From the NCBI RefSeq assembly GCF_012034205.1, contig NZ_JAATEM010000004.1, forward strand, positions 1-64,000: a stretch of DNA of 64,000 bases, in the 5' to 3' direction. Shown here in pieces: positions 1 to 9,063 of the stretch. Origin of the DNA: Streptomyces composti (lineage in GTDB: Bacteria; Actinomycetota; Actinomycetes; Streptomycetales; Streptomycetaceae). Each line of letters opens with the position of its first letter. Within the stretch, counting starts at the first letter, position 1. Both the position numbers and the translations under genes were made by a program. The notes under the pieces were generated by a model. The model saw only the letters and a program-made list of their open reading frames with translations, was not told where the DNA came from and did not search any database.

Positions 1-231
1 CTTTCGGACCTGATTCCCTGTCGGCGGGGCCTTTCGGCATTCACTACGTTAACCGATCTCCCCGCCCGATTCATAATCGGGCCCCGCGGTTCTGAATTCA
101 GGCATGCGGGCACGCCGAATTCGTCCCCGCTGAGGGGAAGTCGTAGGTAGTGGGTTGGCCGCTCCGGCTGCAGGCGATCGCCGTACCCGGTTCAGCGGCT
201 CGGGCTACATTACGCGGCTCGCCAAGACGCG
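1..231. other. Left-edge intergenic region, no gene seen
   Basis: No open frame here looks like a real protein. A short hairpin (7-bp arms 64-70 and 76-82) is visible but is too weak to call a terminator. The stretch is the 3' flank of the minus-strand glycosylase gene that ends at 232 and whatever lies outside the window. Confidence 0.5.
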
Positions 232-882
232 TCAACTTCGGCGGCGCCTGGGGACATGCGCCCGATACGGACTCACCGTGGGGTCGTCGGCGATCCAGTA
301 CCGCCACGGGTGGATGTCGCCGTCGCCGCCCTCCCCGGCCACACCGGTGCGCGGACCGTTCCGTACCTGGTCGGAGGGGACGGGGACGCCCGTCAGCATC
401 CGCAGCGGGGTGTCGCCGGAGGCGCATGCGTCGGTGCCGTTCAGGGAGCGGTCGACACCCAGGGCGGTGGCGAGGCGGGCCGGGCCTTTGGCCAATTCCT
501 TGTCATTGCGGGCCGAGAGGCGCCGGGTCCGGGCGAGTTCCGCTCCCTCGATGATCTCGCCGGCGCGCAGCAGCACCGCACTGGCCCGTCCCTCCGGTCC
601 GCAGACCAGGTTCATGCAGAACCACATGCCGTAGGTGAAGTAGACGTACACATGGCCGGGCGGACCGAACATCACGCTGTTGCGGGCCGTGCGGCCGCGA
701 TAGGCGTGGGAGCCGGGGTCGTTCGGACCGTCGTACGCCTCCACCTCGGTCAGGCGGAGGGCGATCGGACCGTCCGGGGTGGTGCGTACCAGGACGCGGC
801 CCAGCAGGTCGGGGGCGACCTCGAGCACGGGCCGGTCGAAGAAGCTCCTGGGCAGGGGCGTACGGTCGGGGGTCGCGATCAT
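232..882 (-). CDS. mpg: DNA-3-methyladenine glycosylase (AAG/MPG family)
   Basis: A 216-residue base-excision repair enzyme that removes alkylated purines from DNA in the cytoplasm. The AAG-type motif EVEAY (residues 46-50) carries the expected catalytic glutamate region, followed by the GSHAYRG segment and the aromatic stretch [12 protein letters not shown] (77-88) that lines the base pocket. A GPARL/LGVD block follows in the C-terminal half, and the length is normal for the bacterial family. The ATG at 882 (MIATPDRT) was chosen because the frame further upstream has no family similarity and overlaps the divergent SpoOM gene. It is transcribed divergently from spo0M; the 141 bp between them must hold both promoters. 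Confidence 0.9.
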   Translation of the reverse strand: MIATPDRTPLPRSFFDRPVLEVAPDLLGRVLVRTTPDGPIALRLTEVEAYDGPNDPGSHAYRGRTARNSVMFGPPGHVYVYFTYGMWFCMNLVCGPEGRASAVLLRAGEIIEGAELARTRRLSARNDKELAKGPARLATALGVDRSLNGTDACASGDTPLRMLTGVPVPSDQVRNGPRTGVAGEGGDGDIHPWRYWIADDPTVSPYRAHVPRRRRS

Positions 883-1023
883 CGGTTCGAGGGTACTGGA
901 GTCGCCTCGCGCCGCGGGGTGGTGCGCGGATGCGGTGCTTGCCGCGGTGTGGGTTGCGCGGAACCGGCCACGGCTGGATCGCGTTTCTAGGGATCGAAAC
1001 CACAGGGCGACAAAGGGAGAGAC

Positions 1024-1806
1024 ATGGCGTTCAAGAAGCTGCTCGCGAGCCTGGGTGCCGGCGGGGCCTCGGTCGAGACGGTGCTGAACGAGGTCAACGT
1101 GGTGCCGGGCGGTGTCGTCCAGGGCGAGGTGCGGATCCAGGGCGGCAGCGTCGACCAGCAGATCGAGGGGCTGTCGGTCGGGCTCCAGGCCAAGGTCGAG
1201 GTGGAGAGCGGCGACCACGAGTACAAGCAGGACATCGAGTTCATCAAGTCGCGTCTCGGCGGTGCCTTCGAGCTGAAGGCGGGCGCGGTGCACGCGGTGC
1301 CGTTCGGTCTCGAGATCCCGTGGGAGACGCCGATCACGATGATCGACGGCCAGGCGCTGCGCGGGATGAACATCGGCGTCGTGACCGAGCTGGCGATCGC
1401 TCGTGCCGTGGACTCCGGTGACCTGGACCCGATCTATGTGCACCCGCTGCCGGCGCAGAAGGCGATCCTGGACGCCTTCATCCAGCTGGGCTTCCGCTTC
1501 AAGAACGCGGACATGGAGCGCGGCCACATCCGGGGTACGCGGCAGAAGCTGCCGTTCTACCAGGAGATCGAGTTCTACCCGCCGCAGCAGTACCGCGGGC
1601 TGAACCAGGTGGAGCTGAGCTTCGTGGCCGACTCGCAGGCCATGGACGTGGTGCTGGAGATGGACAAGAAGCCGGGCCTGTTCAGCGAGGGCAGCGACAC
1701 CTACCGCTCGTTCCAGGTGGGGCTGAACGACTACCAGGGGACCGACTGGGCGGCGTACCTCAACCACTGGCTGTCGGAGGTCGGCAGCAAGCGCAACTGG
1801 TTCTAG
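1024..1806 (+). CDS. spo0M: SpoOM-family sporulation-control protein
   Basis: This 260-residue soluble protein belongs to the SpoOM family, whose arrestin-like beta-sandwich is linked to sporulation control in Bacillus; its role in actinomycetes is not well defined. The start [21 protein letters not shown] and the internal [13 protein letters not shown] segment are typical of the family. No signal peptide or membrane helix is visible, so it should be cytoplasmic. A good ribosome site (AGGGAGA) precedes ATG 1024. The YbhB-like gene follows 42 bp later on the same strand and may be cotranscribed. The family assignment is secure; the function in this organism is inference. Confidence 0.88.
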   Translation: MAFKKLLASLGAGGASVETVLNEVNVVPGGVVQGEVRIQGGSVDQQIEGLSVGLQAKVEVESGDHEYKQDIEFIKSRLGGAFELKAGAVHAVPFGLEIPWETPITMIDGQALRGMNIGVVTELAIARAVDSGDLDPIYVHPLPAQKAILDAFIQLGFRFKNADMERGHIRGTRQKLPFYQEIEFYPPQQYRGLNQVELSFVADSQAMDVVLEMDKKPGLFSEGSDTYRSFQVGLNDYQGTDWAAYLNHWLSEVGSKRNWF

Positions 1807-1848
1807 GCTCGGGTACGGACCGACGAATCCGATTCAGGAGGTACCGAG

Positions 1849-2388
1849 GTGACCGAGCTCAAGCGGCGGCCACTCCCGCACGACTTCCATCCGCCCGTGC
1901 CGTCGTTCACGGTGAAGAGCGAGGACGTCGAGCACGGTGGCACGCTCAGGGACGCTCAGGTCCACGCGGCCGGCAACACCTCGCCGCACCTGCGGTGGGA
2001 GGGGTTCCCGCCCGAGACCAAGAGTTTCGCGGTGACCTGCTACGACCCGGACGCCCCGACGGGCAGCGGGTTCTGGCACTGGGTGCTGTTCGACATCCCG
2101 GCCTCGGTGACGGAGCTGCCTGCGGGTGCGGGCAACGCCCCGTTCGAGGGACTGCCCCAGGGCGCGGTGCACGCGCGCAACGACTACGGCACCAAGGACT
2201 TCGGCGGTGCCGCTCCGCCGCCCGGGGACGGGCCGCACCGGTATGTGTTCACGGTGTACGCCGTGGACAAGGAGAAGCTCGGCCTCGACTCGGACGCGAC
2301 GCCCGCCGTGGTGGGCTTCAACCTGCGGTTCCACACGCTGGCGCGGGCTCATGTGATCGCCGAGTACGAGGTGCCGGCAGAGGGCTGA
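1849..2388 (+). CDS. YbhB/YbcL-type Raf-kinase-inhibitor-like (PEBP) protein
   Basis: A 179-residue phosphatidylethanolamine-binding-like protein. The PEBP signature is visible as [20 protein letters not shown] followed by the ligand-pocket region [13 protein letters not shown]. Bacterial members are small soluble proteins of uncertain ligand. It starts with GTG after an AGGAGGTACCGAG ribosome site and has no secretion signal, unlike the periplasmic E. coli YbcL. It lies directly downstream of spo0M and ends ahead of a strong hairpin terminator, so the two likely form one transcript. Family call is firm, function unknown. Confidence 0.9.
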   Translation: MTELKRRPLPHDFHPPVPSFTVKSEDVEHGGTLRDAQVHAAGNTSPHLRWEGFPPETKSFAVTCYDPDAPTGSGFWHWVLFDIPASVTELPAGAGNAPFEGLPQGAVHARNDYGTKDFGGAAPPPGDGPHRYVFTVYAVDKEKLGLDSDATPAVVGFNLRFHTLARAHVIAEYEVPAEG

Positions 2389-2424
2389 GCCGCGGTCGGT
2401 GAAGCCGGGCGTTCACGGAACGTT

Positions 2425-2468
2425 TGCCCGCCCCTGGTCATGGAATTGACCAGGGGCGGGCATTTTTA
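2425..2468 (+). terminator. Rho-independent terminator after the YbhB-like gene
   Basis: A perfect 16-bp stem (2425-2440 with 2447-2462) and 6-nt loop is followed by a short T-rich tract. It lies 37 bp past the stop of the PEBP gene and ahead of the HNH gene, so it ends the spo0M-PEBP transcript. Confidence 0.9.
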
Positions 2469-2552
2469 TTGCGTTGTCCATCCCGGCGCGCCCGGCCAGA
2501 GTTGATCCCAGTCCGCCAGGGGGTGGGCCGATGCACATGGGAGGTGGGCTGG

Positions 2553-3059
2553 ATGCGTGACACGCTGGTGCTGAATGCGAGCTTCGAGCCGCTGTCGACG
2601 GTGACGTTGAACCGGGCCGTCGTTCTGGTGCTGCAGGACAAGGCGGTCGTCGAGCAGGCCCACCCCGAACTGCGCATGCGCGGAGCCGAGGTGGACATAC
2701 CGGCGCCCCGGGTGATCAGGCTGTGCAGATATGTACGGGTGCCGTTCCGAAGACGAGCGCCGTGGTCGCGGCGGGGTGTCCTGGTGCGGGACCGGCACCG
2801 GTGCGCGTACTGCGGCCGGCGGGCCACCACGGTGGACCATGTGGTGCCGCGGTCGCAGGGTGGCCAGGACACCTGGCTGAACACGGTGGCCTCGTGCGCG
2901 GAGGACAACCACCGCAAGGCGAACCGGACGCCGGAGCAGGCGGGGATGCCGCTGCTGCGGCAGCCGTTCGAGCCCACGCCCGCCGACGCGATGCTGCTGG
3001 CGCTGGGGGCGGAGGAGTTCGCGGCGCTGCCCGACTGGCTGGTGGGCGAGGCCGCGTAG
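2553..3059 (+). CDS. HNH endonuclease family protein
   Basis: A 168-residue HNH nuclease-fold protein of the type common in actinobacteria, opening with the typical LVLNASFEPL. The zinc-binding CAYC knuckle (C84, C87) pairs with C115 near SCAEDNH, and the catalytic DH pair (D95-H96 in TVDHVVPRSQGG) with N110 forms the beta-beta-alpha metal site. The longer frame from 2424 starts inside the upstream terminator, so ATG 2553 with GGGAGGTGGG ahead of it is preferred. The gene stands alone between a terminator and the convergent SPFH gene. Its substrate is unknown, and no phage or intron context suggests homing. Confidence 0.88.
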   Translation: MRDTLVLNASFEPLSTVTLNRAVVLVLQDKAVVEQAHPELRMRGAEVDIPAPRVIRLCRYVRVPFRRRAPWSRRGVLVRDRHRCAYCGRRATTVDHVVPRSQGGQDTWLNTVASCAEDNHRKANRTPEQAGMPLLRQPFEPTPADAMLLALGAEEFAALPDWLVGEAA

Positions 3060-3149
3060 GGACCCTCGCTTCTCCGGTACGCGGACGGACGCACGGTTTT
3101 CCGCGCCCCTCGGGGTGCGGGGAACCGTGCGTCCGTGCCGGGGTGCCGC

Positions 3150-4097
3150 TCAGTCGACGGTGGGCTTCTCGCGGCGCTCCTGCGGGGGGACGCTGGGGGC
3201 CGTGGAGCCGGAGTTGCCGTTGGACGGGCCGAAGTTGCCGATGGCGCCGGAGAGGCCCTTGAGGGCGTCGCCGATCTCGCTGGGGACGATCCAGAGCTTG
3301 TTGGCGTCGCCCTCGGCGATCTTCGGGAGCATCTGCAGGTACTGGTAGCTGAGGAGCTTCTGGTCGGGGTCGCCGGCGTGGATGGACTCGAAGACGGTGC
3401 GGATGGCCTGGGCCTCGCCCTCGGCGCGCAGCGCGGCGGCCTTGGCCTCGCCCTCGGCGCGCAGGATCTGGGACTGCTTCTCGCCCTCGGCGCGCAGGAT
3501 CTCGGACTGGCGGACACCCTCGGCCTGGAGGATGGCGGCGCGCTTGTCGCGGTCGGCGCGCATCTGCTTCTCCATCGAGTCCTGGATGGAGGTGGGCGGT
3601 TCGATCGCCTTGAGCTCGACGCGGTTGACGCGGATGCCCCACTTGCCGGTGGCCTCGTCGAGGACGCCGCGCAGGGCCGCGTTGATCTCCTCGCGAGAGG
3701 TGAGGGTGCGCTCCAGGTCCATGCCGCCGATGATGTTGCGGAGCGTGGTGACGGTGAGCTGCTCGATGGCCTGGATGTAGCTGGCGACCTCGTAGGTGGC
3801 GGCGCGGGCGTCGGTGACCTGGTAGTAGATGACGGTGTCGATGTTGACGACCAGGTTGTCCTGGGTGATCACCGGCTGGGGCGGGAACGGGACGACCTGC
3901 TCACGCAGGTCGATCCGGTTGCGGATGGTGTCGATGAACGGGACGACGATGTTGAGGCCCGCGTTGAGCGTCCGCGTGTAGCGGCCGAAGCGCTCGACGA
4001 TGGCCGCGCTGGCCTGCGGGATGACTTGGATCGTCTTGATCAGGGCGATGAAGACCAACACCACCAGGATGATCAGGACGATGATGATCGGTTCCAT
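3150..4097 (-). CDS. SPFH/band-7 (stomatin-like, QmcA type) membrane protein
   Basis: A 315-residue SPFH protein that scaffolds membrane microdomains. One N-terminal membrane helix (about residues 4-21) leads into the band-7 domain with VVPFIDTIRNRIDLREQV. A long charged helical region follows, built of repeats of the type ILRAEGE and consistent with oligomer formation. The C-terminus is a Gly/Asn-rich tail. Length and order match bacterial QmcA/YbbK proteins. It sits 132 bp downstream of an NfeD-family gene on the same strand, the classic partner of SPFH proteins. Confidence 0.93.
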   Translation of the reverse strand: MEPIIIVLIILVVLVFIALIKTIQVIPQASAAIVERFGRYTRTLNAGLNIVVPFIDTIRNRIDLREQVVPFPPQPVITQDNLVVNIDTVIYYQVTDARAATYEVASYIQAIEQLTVTTLRNIIGGMDLERTLTSREEINAALRGVLDEATGKWGIRVNRVELKAIEPPTSIQDSMEKQMRADRDKRAAILQAEGVRQSEILRAEGEKQSQILRAEGEAKAAALRAEGEAQAIRTVFESIHAGDPDQKLLSYQYLQMLPKIAEGDANKLWIVPSEIGDALKGLSGAIGNFGPSNGNSGSTAPSVPPQERREKPTVD

Positions 4098-4229
4098 CGT
4101 CGGTTCCCCGTACCCTTCTTCGCCTCGGCGCCTTCGACAGATCTTAGGGGTCGTGAAGATCTTGCTGGTCGAGTCTGACAGACCGTCGTACGACTCGGGG
4201 GCAGTTCGGTCCAGTTGCGTCGTGCGAGG

Positions 4230-4661
4230 TCACATGACGATCGCTGTGGCTCCCTCGATGTCCACGACGTCGACTTCCTCGCCTTCTTCGTAGGTGCGGG
4301 CGGCGTCGAGGGCGCGGGCGGACCAGACCTCGCCGGCGAGCTTGATCCGGCCGCCGGAGGCATCGACGCGTTCCAGGACGACGGCCTGTTTGCCCTTCAG
4401 GGCATCGACTCCGGTGGCGAGTTGGGGTTGCTGGGCCCGGTGTCTGCTGGCGATGGGCCGGACGACGGCGATCAGGGCGGTCGAGACGACGGCGAAGACC
4501 ACGACCTGGGCGACGGCACCACCGCCGAAGAAGCCGGAGGTCACCGCCGCGGCGACGGCGCCCACCGCGAGCATGCCCAGTTCGGGCATCGCGGTGATCA
4601 CCAGAGCGATGCCGAGCGCTGCCGCGCCGATCAGCCACCACAGCCATGCGTCGATGTCCAC
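4230..4661 (-). CDS. NfeD-family membrane protein
   Basis: A 143-residue short NfeD protein (the NfeD1b type without protease domain). The N-terminal half holds closely spaced hydrophobic helices (about residues 8-70), and the C-terminal half is the OB-fold domain with GKQAVVLERVDASGGRIKL and a final VDVVDIEGATAIV strand. NfeD proteins work with SPFH proteins in membrane-domain organisation, and the SPFH gene follows immediately. The start is GTG at 4661 (MDIDAWLWW). Family is certain; cellular role is inferred from the pair. Confidence 0.92.
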   Translation of the reverse strand: MDIDAWLWWLIGAAALGIALVITAMPELGMLAVGAVAAAVTSGFFGGGAVAQVVVFAVVSTALIAVVRPIASRHRAQQPQLATGVDALKGKQAVVLERVDASGGRIKLAGEVWSARALDAARTYEEGEEVDVVDIEGATAIVM

Positions 4662-4756
4662 AAGGGCATGGTAGGTCCGCGCACCCGGTCGCGGACAGTG
4701 CGCCGATCGGTTTGAACGGCCTCCGGCCGCAGGGAATTGAGAGATCGTCGGGCGGT

Positions 4757-5548
4757 TCAGCCCATCGGCAGTCCCTGGGCGGTCCAGCGGTCGCCGACCT
4801 GTTCCACGACGAGCGGGAGGCCGAAGCAGAGGGAGAGGTTGCGGGAGGTGAGTTCCAGCTCCAGCGGGCCGGCGGCGAGGACCTTGCCCTGGCGGATCAT
4901 CAGGACGTGGGTGAAGCCGGGGGCGATCTCCTCGACATGATGCGTGACCATGATCATGGAGGGGGCGATCGGGTCCCGGGCGAGGCGGCCGAGGCGGCGC
5001 ACCAGGTCCTCGCGGCCGCCGAGGTCGAGGCCGGCGGCGGGCTCGTCGAGGAGCAGCAGCTCGGGGTCGGTCATCAGGGCGCGGGCGATGAGGGTGCGCT
5101 TGCGCTCGCCCTCGGAGAGGGTGCCGAACTTGCGGTCGAGGTAGGCGCTCATGCCGAGGCGGTCGAGGAAGGCGCGGGCGCGCTGCTCGTCGATGTCCTC
5201 GTAGTCCTCCTGCCAGCCGGCGGTCATGCCGTAGGCGGCGGTGAGCACGGTCTGCAGGACCGTCTGGCTCTTGGGGAGCTTCTCGGCCATGGCGATGCCG
5301 GCCATGCCGATGCGGGGGCGGAGCTCGAAGACGTCGACCTTGCCGAGGGTCTCGCCGAGGATGGTGGCGGTGCCCTTGCTGGGGAAGAGGTAGCTGGAGG
5401 CGATGTTGAGCAGGGTGGTCTTGCCGGCTCCGTTGGGGCCGAGGATGACCCAGCGCTCGCCCTCCTTGACCGACCAGGAGACCTGGTCCACCAGAGCCCG
5501 GCCCTCGCGGACCACGGATACGTCCTGAAGCTCCAGAACATCGCTCAT
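4757..5548 (-). CDS. ABC transporter ATP-binding protein (stand-alone)
   Basis: A 263-residue ATPase with Walker A GPNGAGKTT (residues 37-45), signature LSEGERKRT, Walker B LLLLDEP and the switch histidine in MVTHHVEEI. No permease gene adjoins it on either side, so the partner is elsewhere or it serves another role. The much longer frame that extends upstream overlaps the neighbouring gene on the other strand; ATG 5548 (MSDVLELQDVSVV) matches the normal ABC start. It is divergent from the gene at 5711, with 162 bp between them. Confidence 0.93.
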   Translation of the reverse strand: MSDVLELQDVSVVREGRALVDQVSWSVKEGERWVILGPNGAGKTTLLNIASSYLFPSKGTATILGETLGKVDVFELRPRIGMAGIAMAEKLPKSQTVLQTVLTAAYGMTAGWQEDYEDIDEQRARAFLDRLGMSAYLDRKFGTLSEGERKRTLIARALMTDPELLLLDEPAAGLDLGGREDLVRRLGRLARDPIAPSMIMVTHHVEEIAPGFTHVLMIRQGKVLAAGPLELELTSRNLSLCFGLPLVVEQVGDRWTAQGLPMG

Positions 5549-5710
5549 GAGCGCGTTGTCTCCCCTTGCAGTGTGGCCGGTCTCGGCTGTCGCGTTCGCC
5601 TGTGGGCTCGGTCCGCCGCGCCGGTGGGCGCAGCCCTCCATGAAATCTACGCCACCGGCCGGCCCGGGCATTCCCTCGGTCCGGTCCTTGGCGCTGTCTA
5701 GGGTGGGTGC

Positions 5711-6499
5711 ATGCTGTGGGAACCGCGCTCTGGACGCCTTGCCGCTTGGGGAAATGCCCTTCTTGCCGGACTTGTCTCGCCGGACGACGCCGTGATCGCC
5801 ATTGTGGGCGAGGACACGGTGCACCGGGTCGAAGAGCTGCCGGGCGAGCAGGCCCCGGTGGGGCTCACCCTGGCGCTGGGGCGGCTGCGGGCGCTGGGGG
5901 TGACCGGGCTGCGGGTGGCGCTGCCCGCGCCGGGGCATCCGCTGGGGCTGAGCGGGCCGCCGGAGTTCAATGCGCGGGCGCTTCAGGCCGAGGAGGCGGT
6001 GATCTGCCACGGAGCCGCGTTCGGTCTGGTGCCGGAGGTGCACGAGGCCGGGCCGGAGGGCGATGTGCACGCCGAGGTGGTGTGGCACTGCCTGCCGGTG
6101 CGGGACGCGCCGCCGGCCGATGTGCCGTCCCTGGGTGAGGCGGAGCGCGAGCTGGCGGAGGCGCTGCGGGAGGCGACGGAGGCGCTGACGCGGCTGGACG
6201 TGGCGGCGTCGGGGCCGGTGGCCGAGGCGGCGATCGACGCCTACCGGGCGCGGGCGGAGCAGGGCGGCGAGGTGCTGGCGCCGGGGTATCCGCCGCGGGC
6301 GGCGCGGGTGCTGCAGCTGGCGCAGCGGGTGGGGGCGCTGATCTCGCTGGCGGGGGCGAACGGGCACGGGGGTGCGGTGAGCGCCTCCGAGATGGCGGCG
6401 CGCCATGCCGCGCTGCGCCCGGTGGAGCGGACGGCGCGGCGGGCGCAGGTCGCGGCGTACAACTCGATGGTGGAGGAGCGGGAGCGGGGGAAGCGGTGA
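5711..6499 (+). CDS. Conserved actinobacterial protein of unknown function
   Basis: I do not recognise a named domain in this 262-residue soluble protein. It is codon-biased like its neighbours, and its many Ala, Gly and Glu residues suggest a mixed alpha/beta N-terminal half (about 1-140) and a helical C-terminal half (about 145-262) rich in AREAT/EALTRL-type heptads. No signal peptide or membrane segment is visible. ATG 5711 (MLWEPRSGRLAAWGNALLAG) is the first good start. The gene is divergent from the solo ABC ATPase and convergent with the chaplin gene, and ends before a strong bidirectional hairpin. Confidence 0.8.
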   Translation: MLWEPRSGRLAAWGNALLAGLVSPDDAVIAIVGEDTVHRVEELPGEQAPVGLTLALGRLRALGVTGLRVALPAPGHPLGLSGPPEFNARALQAEEAVICHGAAFGLVPEVHEAGPEGDVHAEVVWHCLPVRDAPPADVPSLGEAERELAEALREATEALTRLDVAASGPVAEAAIDAYRARAEQGGEVLAPGYPPRAARVLQLAQRVGALISLAGANGHGGAVSASEMAARHAALRPVERTARRAQVAAYNSMVEERERGKR

Positions 6500-6570
6500 G
6501 CGCTCCTCGGCAGTCCTCAGCACTGCTCGGGGAGGCACGCGCTCGCGTTCGAGGGTGCCGGGAACGTGAC

Positions 6571-6607
6571 CGCCCGGCCTCCCGGTGTGGGGCCGGGAGG
6601 CCGGGCG
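6571..6607. terminator. Bidirectional terminator between the unknown gene and the chaplin
   Basis: Perfect 15-bp GC-rich stem (6571-6585 with 6593-6607) and 7-nt loop, placed between two convergent genes, so it can stop transcription from both sides. Confidence 0.85.
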
Positions 6608-6625
6608 AAGGGTCCGGTGCGTGCG

Positions 6626-6871
6626 TCAGCCGTTGACGGCCACGTTGCCGAAGGCCGGGTTGAGCAGGCCGATGACGTTGACGCTGTTGCCGGAGACGTT
6701 GACCGGTACGTCGACCGGGACCTGGATGACGTTGCCCGAGACGACGCCCGGGGAGCCCACGGCCTTGCCGTCGGCGTGGGCGCCTTCGGTCGCCGAGGCC
6801 ATGCCCGTACCGGCGGCGAGCAGGCCACCGGCCACCATCGTCACGGCCGCTGCCTTCTTCAGGTTCTTCAC
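6626..6871 (-). CDS. chpE: Short chaplin, ChpE type (cysteine-free)
   Basis: An 81-residue secreted chaplin, one of the amyloid-forming surface proteins that let aerial hyphae leave the moist substrate. A Lys-rich N-terminus (VKNLKKAAAV) and hydrophobic core end at ASATEG, giving signal peptidase cleavage near residue 27. A single chaplin domain then runs GSPGVVSGNVIQVPVDVPVN to GLLNPAFGNVAVNG. The two cysteines found in most chaplins are absent, as in ChpE. The GTG start at 6871 has a strong AAGGAGGG site. It stands alone, with the two-component pair on the same strand upstream. I see no clear BldN-type promoter by eye. Confidence 0.93.
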   Translation of the reverse strand: MKNLKKAAAVTMVAGGLLAAGTGMASATEGAHADGKAVGSPGVVSGNVIQVPVDVPVNVSGNSVNVIGLLNPAFGNVAVNG

Positions 6872-7029
6872 TTTCCAAGCCCTCCTTGCGGTGACCGCGG
6901 CAAGGCGCCGCGGTCTGCACTGGGAACGGCTCGGGGCGCGCGGAGGGTGCGCCGTTCGGGGGACATTCCCACGACGGTATGAATCTCGGACCGGACGGGA
7001 ACCTTCCGGCCGGTCGCGGACGTCCGGGG

Positions 7030-7671
7030 TCAGCCCGACAGGCCGTGCCGCACGGCCCACAGCGCGGCCTGGGTGCGGTCCGCCAGGTCGAGCTTCATCA
7101 GGATGTTCGACACATGGGTCTTCACGGTCTTCTCGGAGAGCACCAGGGCGCGGGCGATCTCCCGGTTGGAGCGGCCGTCCGCGATCAGGCCCAGCACCTC
7201 GCGCTCCCGTTCGGTGAGCGAGCCCGCGCGGCCCTGCCCCGGGGTGCTCTCCTCCTGGGCGAGCAGGGCGCCTGCCACCTCGGGCTGGAGCAGCACATGG
7301 CCGGCGTGCACGGAGCGGATGGCGCCGGCCAGCGCATCGGGGTCGACGTCCTTGTAGACGTAGCCCGCGGCGCCCGCGCGCAGGGCGGGCACCACGGTGC
7401 GCTGCTCGGTGAAGCTGGTGACGATCAGAACCCGGGCGGGGTGGCCCAGTTCGCGCAGCCGCCGCAGCGCGTCCACGCCGTCCATGACCGGCATCTTCAC
7501 GTCCATGAGGATGACGTCCGGCCGCAGGCGCTCGGCGAGGTCGACCCCCTCGGCGCCGTCCGCGGCCTCGCCGACGACCTCGATGTCGTCCTGCACCTCG
7601 AGGAAGGTGCGCAGTCCCCGCCGCACCACCTGGTGGTCGTCGACCAGCAGCACTTTGATCGGGTCAGCCAC
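7030..7671 (-). CDS. NarL/LuxR-type response regulator
   Basis: A 213-residue regulator with an N-terminal receiver (acidic pair D11-D12, phospho-acceptor D57 in VILMDVKMPVMDG, conserved Lys in YVYKD). A LuxR-type helix-turn-helix follows (LTEREREVLGLIADGRSNREIA, then LSEKTVKTHVSNIL). The GTG start at 7671 lies inside the last codons of the upstream kinase gene (8-nt overlap), so the two are translationally coupled and are certainly partners. It should act as a cytoplasmic transcription activator or repressor; its targets cannot be read from sequence. Confidence 0.95.
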   Translation of the reverse strand: MADPIKVLLVDDHQVVRRGLRTFLEVQDDIEVVGEAADGAEGVDLAERLRPDVILMDVKMPVMDGVDALRRLRELGHPARVLIVTSFTEQRTVVPALRAGAAGYVYKDVDPDALAGAIRSVHAGHVLLQPEVAGALLAQEESTPGQGRAGSLTEREREVLGLIADGRSNREIARALVLSEKTVKTHVSNILMKLDLADRTQAALWAVRHGLSG

Positions 7672-8809
7672 CGGGGACCTCCATCTCGATCGCGGTGCCC
7701 TTGCCGGGCGCCGACTCCACGGTGAGGGTGCCGCCGACGCCGTTCGCCCGGTCCCGCATGGAGACCAGGCCGAGATGGCGTCCGGCGCGGCGGATGGTCC
7801 GCGGCTCGAAGCCGCGGCCGTCGTCGGTGATCCGCAGGACGGCTCCGCCGCCGCGCCGGTCCAGGGTGACCTCGACATGCTCCGCGCCCGAGTGGCGCAG
7901 CGCGTTGTGCAGGGCCTCCTGGGCGACGCGGAGCATCGCCTCCTCCTGCGCCGCGGGCAGGGCGCGCACGCCGTGGCAGGCGAAGGTCACGCGTGCGCTG
8001 TGCGCCCGGTCGAGGACCTGGACCTGGGTGCGCAGGGTGGCGACCAGGCCGTCCTCGTCGAGGGCGGCGGGGCGCAGTTCGACCACCGCGGCACGCAGTT
8101 CGTCGGCGGCCTCGGCGGCGAGGGCGGCCACCTGCCGCAGTTCGCCCTTGGCCCGGGCCGGGTCGCGGTCCACCAGACGGGCGGCGGCCTGGGCGGTCAG
8201 GCGCAGGGAGAACAGCTTCTGGCTGACCGCGTCGTGCAGTTCGTGGGCCAGGCGGGAGCGTTCCTCGACGATGGTCAGTTCGCGGCTGCGCTCGTAGAGC
8301 CGGGCGTTGGTGAGGGCGATCGCGGCGTGCTGGGCGAGGATGCCGAGGAGTTCCTCGTCGTCCTCGGTGAAGCCGCAGGTGCCCTCCGGCCTGGGGCAGT
8401 TCTTGTTGGCGAGGAAGAGCGCACCGATGACCTCGTCGCCGTCGCGGATGGGCAGGCCGAGGAAGTCGACGAGGTCCGGGTGGGCGCTCGGCCAGCCCTC
8501 GAAGCGGGGGTCCTTGCGGACGTCGGCGAGGCGCTCGGACCTGGCCTCGTGCAGCATCGAGGCGAGGATGCCGTGCTGGCGCGGCAGCGGGCCGATGGCC
8601 TTCCACTGCTCGTCGCTGACGCCGTCGACCACGAACTGGGCGAAGCCGCCGTGGTCGTCGGGGACGCCGAGGGCGGCGTACTGCGCGTCGAGCAGCTCGC
8701 GGGCCGAGGCGACGATCGTCTTGAGGACGTCGCGCACCTCGAGGTGCCTGCTCATGGCCAGCAGCGCGGAGCTCACCGCGGCGAGGCCGGACCGGGGGCC
8801 GTGGCTCAT
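7664..8809 (-). CDS. GAF-containing sensor histidine kinase (HisKA_3 type)
   Basis: A 381-residue kinase without membrane helices. A GAF-like sensor module spans roughly residues 15-185, with FLGLPIRDGDEVIGALFLAN as a core strand. The HisKA_3 dimerisation helix carries the phospho-acceptor His in RLAHELHDAVSQ, and a HATPase domain closes the protein (EALHNALRHSGA and DDGRGFEP). A cytoplasmic GAF kinase suggests sensing of a small molecule, redox state or gas. The receiver gene overlaps its 3' end. The upstream 254 bp contains its promoter and the 5' flank of the divergent SDR gene. Confidence 0.94.
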   Translation of the reverse strand: MSHGPRSGLAAVSSALLAMSRHLEVRDVLKTIVASARELLDAQYAALGVPDDHGGFAQFVVDGVSDEQWKAIGPLPRQHGILASMLHEARSERLADVRKDPRFEGWPSAHPDLVDFLGLPIRDGDEVIGALFLANKNCPRPEGTCGFTEDDEELLGILAQHAAIALTNARLYERSRELTIVEERSRLAHELHDAVSQKLFSLRLTAQAAARLVDRDPARAKGELRQVAALAAEAADELRAAVVELRPAALDEDGLVATLRTQVQVLDRAHSARVTFACHGVRALPAAQEEAMLRVAQEALHNALRHSGAEHVEVTLDRRGGGAVLRITDDGRGFEPRTIRRAGRHLGLVSMRDRANGVGGTLTVESAPGKGTAIEMEVPGG

Positions 8810-9063
8810 GTGCTCACCGTACCGGCGGCCGGGGGCGGGCGGATCGGACGGGCGGGGCGCTGAACTGCGACGGAGGTCCTAGGTCCGCGGACCGGGGGCC
8901 GGTGGGCGTAGGCCGAAGGGCCCTGGGTGATCACTCCTCCGGCCCGAGGCCGGTGTCAGGGGCCGCTCCTAGGTTGAGGGCACGCCGGTACCCGGTCGCC
9001 GATCCGGTGGCACGGTCCGGCGGGGTGCTGGACGACGAGCGTTTCCTCACAAGGGGGCAGGTC

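Noticed and set aside
2553..3059. HNH protein as homing endonuclease or Cas9-like remnant
   Set aside because: No intron, intein, CRISPR or phage genes around it and the whole reading frame is an ordinary small HNH protein.
8870..8980. Two CCTAGG-containing sites in the gap upstream of the histidine kinase
   Set aside because: Short and common at this GC content; no symmetric spacing or fit to a known regulator.
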